From Darksidea phi (Eukaryota; Ascomycota; Dothideomycetes; Pleosporales; Lentitheciaceae), in the NCBI GenBank assembly GCA_030770425.1, contig JASJFT010000183.1, forward strand, positions 1 to 64,000: DNA of 64,000 nucleotides, read 5' to 3'. Shown here in pieces: positions 44,613-55,108 of the stretch. The notes under the pieces were generated by a model. That model did no database searches, had not been told where the DNA came from, and saw nothing but the letters and a program-made list of their open reading frames with translations. Each line of letters starts with the position of its first letter. Position 1 is the first letter of the stretch. The position numbers and the translations under genes were made by a program.

Positions 44613-47600
44613 ATGGCCGACGACGCTTATGACGAGGACATCTTCGACGACCTGTCAGTAGTCTCTGCTCTCACGCGACTGCACGCTTTGCGCCTGAGCC
44701 TCCGCTAACAAAGGCCAGCTACGACGATGAGCCCGCTACGAAACCTGCGCCAGCCGCGGCCGTTGTGCAGACTGAGCCTGAGCCTATGAAGGCGCAACCG
44801 GTCGCCGAGTCCACCCAGGATGCCAACACCAACGCTGCACAGGTCGCACCCCCGGTTCAGGAGGAGATGAAGCAGGAGAGCAAGGAAGAGCACATGGGCG
44901 ACGCCTACATGGGTGGCTCCGGATGGAACGGCCGCGGCGGCGATGACGGCTACGGCCCCATCAATGTTAAGGAAGACGGGTAAGTCTTACTGCATGTGCA
45001 AGCAGTCCCTATACCCAGCCGGCGGGCAGCCGCCGGCTGTCGCACTAATTTTAGTTGTTCTTCAAGCGCATCGTGTTCCGTCAAGGCGACACAATAGTGG
45101 GAGAAGCATCCCCGTGGATAGATACAGTAGGAGTGGAGGTGTCTCGCCCGAGACGCATCGTTGCGGTACGCCCACAACGCGCATCGCCTTTGATCACATC
45201 ACCGGAGTACGACATCAAGATACAGTTCAGTCTGTCCTGCTGGTCAACTGCAAGTAGCGGCCGACTCTAGCTGCAGCATAGTTGAAGGCTGCGCGAAATC
45301 GGCCGCTGCTTTAAGATCATCTGTACTGCGAGGAAGATATACAAGGAAGCGGTGCAGGCGAACAGTCAAGAGGACAAAGGCACTTGAGGGTGCAGGGTAC
45401 GCAGAACGATACACCGGGGGCTCTGGAGCTCGGTTAGTCTTTGGAGCGAACAGCGGACAGATATAGTCGTGCTCGCAGAGCATACCAAGTACATACAGCC
45501 AGTGGAAGAAGCTTGCCTAGGGTAGTCGACAGCTCTACTATATCAGATCGCCGGACAGCATCCTGGTGCGCGAGGATCGCAGCTCGCCACCACATTGGCA
45601 GCGCCTCATGTCGATATAAGCCTAGGTACTTGATAGCGCGTACCACTCGCGAGCTGAGGTAGTCCCAAGAGTGTCGGACCGCAAGTCCACGCTCGCCTCT
45701 ATAGCAGAACAGAGACGCTTCACTCGAGAAACATTTCTGTGCCTTTGCTGGGCTTGTCCCTCGATGCTGGAATGGAAATTAAATGGCTATTACGACCCGC
45801 AGCCCTGGTTTGGCGCCTGCCAGCTGCAAGGCGAGCCCGATACGTTCGGATGCGGCGCATCTAGCCGTTTGCCTTTCGACACCTCATTCGCTTGCCGCCC
45901 CGTTAAGCTACACACCACGGAAATATGCATATCAGGGGGCAAGGAACGCTGCATTAGAGCAGAAGGCAGCGTCACTCGCGCAATTTCCATTGCCTCAAAT
46001 AGCAGTTGAGAGGATATGCAATTGCAAGTCACGTTTCCCCCTTCAGCCTGGGACTGTCAGTCAATATCAAACCATCGACACTCGCCCAAAACCACGACAC
46101 TTTCCATCAATCTCGGCAACCTCGTCTTCGCCACGCCAAAGTGTTTCCAATATCATTGAAGATGTAGCAAGCATCAGGAGGGTTCTCAAATGGCTGTCCA
46201 CGGCTGCTTCATGCCTTGACTGAAGCGACGATGCAGCTGTACTGAGACACGTCGGCTTACCGACAACTACATGACGCAGGGTGTTGTGGGGTTGATGGGA
46301 ATAGAACGGGCCGGACACGCCTGATTGTATCTGATGATCCGGACAAATCACGATGCGCTTGAAGACCGGGCAAACTCTGACGGATCTTGGACGATTTTAA
46401 AATATCTTGCTAACACGCCCATGTAGAAAGATGTTTATCGGCGGACTGAATTGGGAGACTACCGAAGGTAAGTTGTGGGCATCAATCGGTCAATGAGCGT
46501 ATTGATGTGCACCACTGCACCTCCTGCCCATATATTTTGCTAATTTGTGCGGATAGATTCTCTTAAAGATTATTTCTCACAGTTTGGAGAAGTTAGCGAG
46601 TGCACTGTCATGCGCGATGGTGCGACCGGTCGTTCCCGTGGCTTCGGCTTCCTGACGTTCAGGGACCCCAAGTGCGTCAATATCGTCATGGTCAAGGAAC
46701 ATTATCTCGATGGCAAGATTGTTCGTCTTCTCTTTTCACCAACCCGGGCACGTGTCTAACAGTTGTAGATCGACCCCAAGCGAGCCATCCCCCGTGAGGA
46801 GCAAGAGCGAACTAGCAAGATCTTCGTTGGCGGTGTCAGCCAAGAGGCGACCGAGGAGGACTTCAAGAACTTCTTCAAGCAATTCGGCCGTGTGGTTGAC
46901 GCGACGTTGATGATGGACAAGGACACCGGCAGGCCTCGTGGCTTTGGGTTCGTCACATTCGACGGCGACGCCGCAGTCGATGCCTGCCTCCAGGGCCCTC
47001 TTCAGATACTCGGCAAGCCTATCGAAGTGAAGCGTGCTCAGCCTCGTGGCAACATGCGAGAAGAGGAAGAGAATAAGAAATTTGGTCGTGGTGGAAAGTT
47101 TGGTAGTCGCGATAGCTTCGTAAAGTCCGACGGCGGTGGCTACGACGGAGGGCAGAATGCCAACCAGGGCGGGGCTAACGGCTCAATGACACCAGCTATG
47201 ATGGCGCAGTACTGGCAGCGCATGCAGGAGTACTTCCGCCAGATGCAACAGAACATTGCGGGGCAAGGCACCCCTATGCCGAACCCGATGATGGGGGGCA
47301 TGAACCCTGCCATGATGGGCATGATGCAGGGCATGGGCCAGGGCGCGGGTGGTCCGCAGATGGGTGGCATGAATCCTGGCATGATGGCCAACTTTGCCCC
47401 GTCGTTTGACCAGTCGCAGTTTAACGATCCGAACCAGGGTGGTGGCTACGGAGGCAATGCAGCCAACCAAGGCGGACCTCGCCCTGGCTACAACGCTCAC
47501 GAGCAGATGGCCTTCGAGCAGCAGAAGTACCAGCAACAGGAGCAGCGCCGCATGCAGCAGTCAGCTGGCTATGGAGGTCAGGGTGGACCGACTAGCTGGG

Positions 47601-47866
47601 AGGGCATGTACGACGAAATTCCGCCGCCAACTGCGGTCCCCGCAGGCCCGGGGGCTCACCGTATGCATGGTGGCAGCAACTTCGGTGGTCATGGCGGCAA
47701 GAACAATCGCGCACGTCAAGGCTCCTCCGTCCCACCGAACGCACCGAATGCACCTGCGAATGCGCCCACCGGACCGAAGAATGCCGGCAAGCCCTATTCG
47801 AACTATCGTGGTGGTGGCAGGAACCTTAACAACTTCCGCCACAATCCCTATGGTGGTCGCGGATAA
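44613..47866 (+). CDS. HRP1: Hrp1-like RNA-binding protein, cleavage factor IB
   Basis: Hrp1 (Nab4) binds UA-rich elements in pre-mRNA, helps cleavage and polyadenylation, and shuttles with mRNA. Five exons (44613-44653, 44719-44979, 46427-46467, 46557-46720, 46769-47866) give 534 residues. The acidic, Gln/Glu-rich N-terminus ([14 protein letters not shown]) leads into two RRMs. RRM1 has KMFIGGLNW and [11 protein letters not shown] (about residues 102-178). RRM2 has [10 protein letters not shown] and [11 protein letters not shown] (about residues 185-260). The C-terminal half is low complexity and rich in Met, Gly, Gln and Asn (repeated MMGGMNP, NQGG), as in yeast Hrp1. RRM1 is split over exons 3-5. 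The second intron is 1447 bp (44980-46426), far longer than any other intron in this window outside the HET locus, yet it has a GTAAGT donor, a GCTAAC branch and a TAG acceptor. Confidence 0.95.
44980..46426 (+). other. Unusually long Hrp1 intron (1447 bp)
   Basis: This lies between the N-terminal and RRM1 exons. It contains several moderate open frames on both strands, for example [19 protein letters not shown] on the minus strand near 45600, which look like pieces of a decayed insertion, but I could not assign them to an element. No inverted or long terminal repeats were noticed at its edges. Confidence 0.6.
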
Positions 47867-48984
47867 GCTGACCCAGAAGTACGACTAAACTTACGAGCCG
47901 TCGTACCTATTTCAGACTGTCTCCTGTATCCTGGTCGTCTTTGACCTCCTTTACTCTTACGGCGGCGGTTTTTCAACTGTCTATATCTCGGGGGTTGGCT
48001 ATTGTGGTTTTCACGGCCATCTTGTCTCCTCAGCTTCACTGGAGCATCTTTCCCTGGTCATGTGGGGCGGCGTTTGGGAGGGTTTCTGAAAAGATTTGCC
48101 AAATTTGGAGCGTGACGGGCAAGCGGATGATATGGTAATGGAGCTCTTCTGTACAGTAGCTACATGAATGCACACTTTTAATACATATGCAGTTCAATGT
48201 TGGTGATGTAGTCATTGCAGACGGGAATCTTTCTCGAAACTGAATTGTTTAGATGTGAGAGTACGAACGGAGAATGGAGCGATGGCCTGGCTCGCCAACC
48301 TCAATACATATGTATGGAGTTTGGTTAGGTGATAACGGTCGATGATAGGCTCCGTGAACTACCAAACCGTAGGAAGTGGTAGCATGCCATTCAATTGGCG
48401 TCACAAGCAATTAGATCAACGAAGGTCTACGTTAAAGTTTGTGGAGCACAACGGTGAAGGTATATATTGTACAGTATATTGTTTAAACGTTCATTGTGAC
48501 GTTGTAGTGTGAACACTTGATTGTTATATCAGCTGACTAAATAGCGCTGACAAATCGTGGAACGTGCGCTTCTTGGCATCGGATCTTGTTCTTCAGACGC
48601 TCGGCTTTGTTCCCCTCCCCTTTCAACTCTCACACTCCACATTACACCACACCCACTACTCTGCCTTCGACACCAGCGCCTGCGCGTGCCCTTTTACGAG
48701 CGCAATACAGCAGACGTAACTTCAACTCTTACGGCCACTTTCAGAGCAACAGGAGGTACATCGCCACAAGCGCACGTCACGGTAACTTCACCTGGCGCTC
48801 TGGGAGCGTCGCTTGTCCTCTTCCCCTACATATACATAGCAATAAACTGGTTGCGTGTCTCGCACTCTCCTACGTCGTACTGCATCTCTACGACTGCGCT
48901 GCAGCTGCCCGACGTTTTGAGTGACCACTCCGGCGAGAGCCGTCTAACTCCGCCTCGCTAGGCCGCCTACAACAACACGCAACC
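47867..48984. other. Intergenic between Hrp1 and Mpe1
   Basis: 1.1 kb with no supported gene. It holds the Hrp1 3' UTR and the Mpe1 promoter. Open frames near 48560-48960 overlap each other and lack domain similarity. Confidence 0.4.
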
Positions 48985-50925
48985 ATGTCGTCCTCAGTCT
49001 TTTACAAGTTCAAGAACTCTAAGGAACCCGAACGTATCGTCTTCGATGGCACCGGCATCTCCGTCTTCGAGCTCAAGCGCGAGATCATTACCGCTTCCGG
49101 TCTTGGCGATGGCACCGACTTCGACCTCCATCTGTACCCCGAAGATCAGCCCACGACCGAATATGACGACGACACAACCATCATCTCGCGATCGAGCACA
49201 GTCATCGCCGCCCGCCGACCCGCTGCTCGCGGCCAGGGCCGAGCCGCCCGCTATGTCTCAGGCCGCGCACCCGTGCGATCTATCAAAAAAGCAGAGGCGA
49301 AGCCCACCGTAGCCGCAGCAGGAGGCGCCGTCACTGAGCAGGACGCCGAAGCCGCTTTCCTAGCCGAGTCAGCCGAAGTCTGGAATGCGCAGAAAGAGTC
49401 TTTTGCGCATGCGAAGCCGATATTCCACAAGAAAAAGAACGTCAACGTTCCGGACCACCCGCCGCCGCCGGGTTACATTTGTTATCGTTGCCAGAAGAAG
49501 GGTCACTGGATTCAAGCATGCCCCACCAATGACGATCCCGACTTCAAGCCGATGGCTCGCGCCAAGCGCACTACCGGTATCCCCCGGTCCTTCCTTAAGA
49601 CAGTCGAGAAGCCGGTGGATGAGGAGGATGCTCGTGGCGTCATGTTGAACGCGGATGGCGAGTACGTGCAGGTCCTGACGGACAACAAGACCTGGCAGAA
49701 GTTTCAAGAGAAAGCAATTGCAACCAAGGCTCAAGCTGCGAACGCAGATGCCGCCAACAAGGAGGCTCGGGAACTGGGCTTCGAGTGTCCAATCGACAAT
49801 CGTATGTTCGTGGATCCGGTGAAGACGCCTTGCTGCGGCAAGACGTACTGTCATGATTGCATTGAGAATGCACTGGCGGATAGGGATCTGGTTTGTCCGA
49901 ATTGCTCGACGGAGGGCGTTTTGATTGATGATCTCGCTGCGGATGAGGAGATGGTGCAGAAGATTAAGGCTTACGAGGCCGACAAGGCCAGGGAGAAACT
50001 GGAGAAGGAGCAGCAGGCACAGGAGGAAGCAAAGGCGGTTGCAACACACTCTAATAATGAAGAGAGTTCTGTTCCCCCTGCTGATGAGGAGGCAAAGGCT
50101 GTTGAGAACAATCGAGTTGGTTCAAAATCGCCCAAGCCGATTAACCGTAGTGTTACTCAGTTAACTGTCAATGCTAAATCTCCTCTGACCGTTGCAGCAA
50201 ATCCTATAGCTTCGCCAACCCCCGGTGCTGGCGGTAATAGCTCGGATACTGACACATCGACTACCTCTAAGAAGCGCAAGCAAGCTCCGACTGATATCAT
50301 GCCGCCTACCGCCCCGAAGGCCATGCGCCAACAGAAAGAACAGCAAGCTCGTCAAGGAAAAGACCAGTCTTCTGTCGTAGATCAGATGGTCCGGGACCTG
50401 GAGGCCATGAAGCAGCAGCCGATGCCAGGAGCTCCCAAGGGTAACATGCCTACCAACCTGACTATGCCGAACAATCCGATGATGGGTATGCCACCGAATA
50501 TGAACGGCATGAATCCAATGACCCACATGAATGGCAGCGGCTATCCTCAGCAGATGAACAATGGCTGGAACGGCTACCAACAAGGATATCCGAACCAAAT
50601 GGGTTTCAACCAACAAGGCTGGAACAACAGCTTTCAACCCAACAACATGGGCTACGGCAACATGCCCAATGGCATGCACGGCATGAACGGCTACGGTGGC
50701 GGCAACTGGAATCCTAATCAGAACCAGGGATTCCACAACAATATGGGCTGGCAGGGCCAAGGTCAGCACATGGGCCAGCTTGCCGGCAACTTCCCCAACC
50801 AACAGCGTACCGTCTTCTCGGAGCAGCCTAACCAGCAGGATGCCTATGAGCGGAAGCCACTGAACCCTCACCGGAGCCAAAATAAGCACCGTAAGCATCG
50901 TCCGCAGGATTTCCATTATGTGTAG
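48985..50925 (+). CDS. MPE1: Mpe1/RBBP6-type subunit of the cleavage and polyadenylation factor
   Basis: Mpe1 is a CPF subunit that contacts the poly(A) signal machinery and has RING-type features. It is a single exon of 646 residues. The DWNN ubiquitin-like domain occupies residues 4-76 (VFYKFKNSKEPERIVFDG, FDLHLYPEDQP). A CCHC zinc knuckle is at about 166-179 (CYRCQKKGHWIQAC), and a RING/U-box-like module at about 268-307 (CPIDNRMFVDPV, CCGKTYCHDCIENAL, CPNC). A conserved linker between knuckle and RING includes GIPRSFLKTVEKP. A coiled, charged segment follows, and the last 150 residues are Asn/Met/Gly/Gln-rich, similar in flavour to the Hrp1 tail next door. This domain order is diagnostic. 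It lies directly downstream of Hrp1 on the same strand, about 1.1 kb apart; both act in mRNA 3'-end formation. Confidence 0.96.
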   Translation: MSSSVFYKFKNSKEPERIVFDGTGISVFELKREIITASGLGDGTDFDLHLYPEDQPTTEYDDDTTIISRSSTVIAARRPAARGQGRAARYVSGRAPVRSIKKAEAKPTVAAAGGAVTEQDAEAAFLAESAEVWNAQKESFAHAKPIFHKKKNVNVPDHPPPPGYICYRCQKKGHWIQACPTNDDPDFKPMARAKRTTGIPRSFLKTVEKPVDEEDARGVMLNADGEYVQVLTDNKTWQKFQEKAIATKAQAANADAANKEARELGFECPIDNRMFVDPVKTPCCGKTYCHDCIENALADRDLVCPNCSTEGVLIDDLAADEEMVQKIKAYEADKAREKLEKEQQAQEEAKAVATHSNNEESSVPPADEEAKAVENNRVGSKSPKPINRSVTQLTVNAKSPLTVAANPIASPTPGAGGNSSDTDTSTTSKKRKQAPTDIMPPTAPKAMRQQKEQQARQGKDQSSVVDQMVRDLEAMKQQPMPGAPKGNMPTNLTMPNNPMMGMPPNMNGMNPMTHMNGSGYPQQMNNGWNGYQQGYPNQMGFNQQGWNNSFQPNNMGYGNMPNGMHGMNGYGGGNWNPNQNQGFHNNMGWQGQGQHMGQLAGNFPNQQRTVFSEQPNQQDAYERKPLNPHRSQNKHRKHRPQDFHYV

Positions 50926-52832
50926 AGCTGTACTCAATCGAAAGGAAAAGGTCAAGGCAGGAAGGAGAAAAACTTGAATGCGGTCTTGCCCCGACGGTAT
51001 ACATCTCTCGGTACAACACTCTTATGGCTTCTCTTTCTTGGTCACGATACCCTTTGGGAGGAAATGTTCACAGTACATGGTTTCACCAATATCGTCAACT
51101 GAGCTTCATCTACTTCGGCATCTCCCTTCCCTCTTTTTGGTCGACTTAGCATCGGCCTACTGTACAATACGATACGTCATCTCTTCATCCAGGTCAAACC
51201 CTTTCCAGAATTTTGCGCATGGACACTCCAGGCTTTTCGATACTCCTCTTCATGGAGTCTTTCCCTGGACGGGAACGGCGCACGGCGTTTCGGACAAAGC
51301 ACTTATGAGCCTTTCATCAATCGGGGTCGACCAAGCCATCATCAGTCTTGGTTGGATGGGCTTTGGCTCCTTTCATCCGCGGATCTTGTTTTTCTTTGTT
51401 TCAGTCTGCGATCAACGGGCGGGTGGTTATTGTGTCGGCTTTTCTGCCGCTTTTAGGACCATTGGTCTTCTCGGGTTTATTTCCTCACGTGGGCAATCGG
51501 ATATGGGTCTTTGGCGTTCGGTCACTATGGTTCGGTGGTCTCAATATGTCGGTTTGCATAACCTAGTCTAGAGGTTGGCTAGCGTTGCGTGCGATACCGC
51601 ATGCCACTTGTATATGACACTACGGTTCCATACCTAAAATAAAATACTTCATACCACTTTTGCGGTTTTATTGCGTGTCTATGTGTGTCACTACTCACTA
51701 GTTCGATAGATAATAATTACAAAAAATAATTAGGAGTCCTGGTGTTGCATGTGCATGATGTATGTGAAAGGGCTATCATTCTTGGGGCATCACCCGATAC
51801 CTACCGCTGGGCCGATGATATGTGAAGCCTACCCATAGTGGCGAAGAGCGCCTGAGTCACGGAGTTTGAGTCTTGCGCTCATAGTACCTCCTCTCTTCTC
51901 TTTTTACTCGATCTACTGTCATTTTCTAACGGAGACAATACATAGAGTCTACAACCCATCGCTACCGCTGTGGAAGTCTCCCAACCGCCTCAATGTTCGA
52001 ATCATCACGTCGTCGGTATTACTGTGTACGGCTCTACGGCTCTACGGTTGTATTACCGTGGGTATAGCACCTCTACCGTGTACAAATTCCTACTATGTTT
52101 CGTGCGGACCTTGCAACAAAGACTTCCACTCTGTAAATCCAAACAAATAGTATTACTAGTTACAGAGTTCATGGGAGAAAAACGGATTTACCAAGACAAA
52201 GGGTGTAGAGGTAATTAAAATGCGAGGTTAAGAAGTTAAGTTTGCTGTAGAATCATAGTTCAGCACGTCTCTTGAAAACATACAGGTTGTTCGCAAGTGG
52301 CGAACGTCTAATGGCCTCAAACGCTCATTGGTTCCTTGCTGAGCTAGCATAGTGGCCTGCATTGTATCCTTGCAACTTGCATATGCTTATGAGGGGTTTG
52401 GTGATTGATTGGCGTAATGTTTCTCACTTGATTGAACGATTGGAACCGCATGGTAGGATCAAATGCAAGGCCAGAGACATGCTTCCAAGGCTGAAAAATG
52501 GTGATTACCAGGCCGGATGTAATAGCTACGTTGCTCAAATCCTGTTTCGAGACGTAGTTGAGTGTTTAAGAGGGATAGGCCATGTGACTTTCGGCGGCGC
52601 TGATGTCATGTGTAGGCTGGGTATGATTTCCGTTTTGGGATGTGCGGGGGCAGGGGAAATTTCGACCACGTACTTGCGTAGATGATAACCGCCCAACCTT
52701 TCCGACGACGATAATCGGATTCCTTATCGCTATCTCGTCTCCTTCTTCCTCTCTGTACCTTGAGCCAACATTAGTAGTGTCTACAGGCCACTGGTAGTTC
52801 AGCGCCTCTCCTCTCCTCCCGCCGTGATCATC
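50926..52832. other. Intergenic with one copy of a dispersed repeat
   Basis: 1.9 kb with no supported gene. The segment 51991-52150 resembles 56340-56530 (separate entries). The remainder shows only short frames. Confidence 0.4.
51991..52150 (+). repeat. Dispersed repeat, copy A
   Basis: It shares blocks such as GTACAAA, CCTCTAC and CGTGCGGACCTT in the same order with 56340-56530, on the same strand. The core 52060-52113 aligns over about 53 bases with a handful of mostly C/T differences. The family is unknown; probably a fragment of an old element. Confidence 0.65.
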
Positions 52833-55108
52833 ATGGCCACGGAGCGTATTTCCCAACAGGTCGACACTCTCTCGCAACTTGCGTCTAGAGCGTCAGCAAA
52901 TGCCGCCACATTCCGCGAAGAGGCTTCGAGGCGAAAGTCGTCATCGAAGAGCCGCAATGGCATGTTCGTTTCCTATAATTTCTTTCTGCTTGTGATCTCT
53001 TGTTTCAGCACTTTGTTCACGAGCGTACTGCACGACGACTACTAACACTAAGCTAGGATGCGTTACATGCAAATCTAGGAGAGTCAAGTGCGATGAGACG
53101 AAACCGGCCTGCAACCAATGCGCCCGTCGCCACATTACCTGCGGAGGCTACAAGAAAGATATCAGATTTCGACCTGTTGAGAGACCCTTGGCTGCCCGTG
53201 CTCAGCCTCTTCGAAACCAATCAGCCCCGAGACCATACCCTACGGAAAGAGACGATCGAGTCTTTGGCGACCTAGAGTCACCCAAAGATAGCAACAGGGC
53301 TCGTTGTAGCGGTGACTTTGCCTCAAGCCTACCATCTTGGCCCTTCTCAGAGTCGAACGCATTCGACTTTTCCTTCTCAGACTTAGACATCGAGCGGCCT
53401 TGGACAGTTCTCCAGCATACCGAAACGACTGGCTTGGATGGCGATCCGCCTACCTTCACTCAAAGCATCAATCAGGAACAGGACCGTGGTGCACATACGA
53501 CCCAAGAGCGCTCCAACGGCATCTTCGATCTGGACCTCGATGCCATATTACTCTCGCCTTTCCCGTCACCATCATCCGAACTTCCTACCCTCGCACTCGG
53601 CGACAGCCCAGAAGCGGTACTGGATGATCCTGAAACACTGGCAATACTTTTTCATGAGCAAACACGTCATGTTCTTTCGATATACGATGAGCCGAGCGAA
53701 AACCCATGGAGTAAACTCGTCTGGCCAATGGTCAAAGACTCAAACGCTCTATACCATGCTGTCGCGGCGATGACTTACTTGCGGCTGAGCAAGTCTGATT
53801 ATTCAGCAAGACGCAAAGGCCTGCTGCATGTTCGGAAAAGCAAACAAGCTCTCGAAATTGAGCTGAACAGTGGAAACATGCAGGTCGAGGCGGCTCTCGC
53901 CGCCACTATAGCGTTGGGTTTTGCCGAAACATGGGACTACGGCACATCATCCACAGGGCGGGCCCATATTAGAGGCGCTCAAATACTACTCCAACAGTCG
54001 TTAGCTAATCATGCATTTGCTTGCAGTACAAGCGACACATCCTCTCGACTCAAATTCCTCGCCAACACCTGGATATACATGGATGTCATTGCTCGTCTCA
54101 CATCCGACTGCGGCTCACCTCTCAACACGGAAATGTTGTCTCTCTTCGGGATCCATGAACTGTACCTGTGTGATAATGAGCTAGATCCACTTATGGGATA
54201 CGCTTCGACATTGTTCCCCATCATTGGGCGTGTTGGAGATCTTGTTAGTGAGATTCGGGCGCGTGTATCAAAACGCAACTCTCCCGCCATCATATCACGA
54301 GCCATAGAACTGAGAAAATTCATTGAGACGTGGGCACCGGCCATCGACTTGGAGCAAGTCGACAATCCTACCCCAAACATGTCGGACGCCATTCAAACTG
54401 CGGAAGCGTATCGGTGGTCCACACTTCTTTTCCTGCAACAAGCGGTGCCCGAGCTCCCAAATCTTGGGTCGGTGGGAGAATTGGGGCAAAGGACGTTAAT
54501 ATATCTTGCTACCATTCCGATGACGTCCCAGACCGTGATTGTACACACGTACCCATTGATGGTCGCTGGTACCGAAGCCGAGGATGAAGACCGAGGTTTT
54601 GTCCGCGAACGTTGGCGAAGCATGTCGAAGCGCATGATCACTGGCATTGTTGATCGATGTCTTGAGATCACGGAGGAAGTCTGGCGTAGAAGAGATGCCT
54701 ATCTGGCTGACGCTGAGTCATCTTCCCCTACCGACGCTTTACGCGCTCGACTTTCGTCTCCAATTCTAAGGCCCGGATCTGCCGACCATGGAAACGGGCT
54801 ATTTGACGCCGATACGAGTGCGAACCCTGGACCAGCTTCCACACATGACACCGTAAATCGAAGCTCGCCGCCGCATGCTCCCGCGAAACACAGCTCATCA
54901 ATGTCGTCTCATTTTCCAATCTCCGCTGCATTTAAGAAAGGCGCTGATCCTCTCACAAGAAGCGGGAATGTGGAGTATACTGTGAAGGGGAGGTTACATT
55001 GGCTTGGAGTGATGAAAGATTGGGGATGGGAGGGTGAGTACATGTCTTGTTTTCAACGTTGATAGGTATAGCGATCACTAACTCTGTTTCGCAGTCATGC
55101 TCGGCTGA
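52833..55108 (+). CDS. Zn2Cys6 fungal transcription factor
   Basis: This type of regulator binds paired CGG-like sites through a two-zinc cluster. Exon 1 (52833-52959) encodes a Ser/Lys/Arg-rich leader. The cluster at the start of exon 2 reads CVTCKSRRVKC then CNQCARRHITC, with basic residues around it, and is complete. To keep this frame the intron (52960-53056) must use a GC donor (GCATGT) with a CTAG acceptor. A disordered acidic and aromatic segment follows (FDFSFSDLDIERPW). The rest is the large helical regulator domain ending LHWLGVMKDWGWE. A last intron at 55034-55094 (GTGAGT, CACTAAC, CGCAG) would give the short ending VMLG common in this subfamily and 705 residues; reading through to 55062 gives a different tail. 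The overall form resembles the Acr-2-like group of fungal regulators. No target genes can be inferred. Confidence 0.88.
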
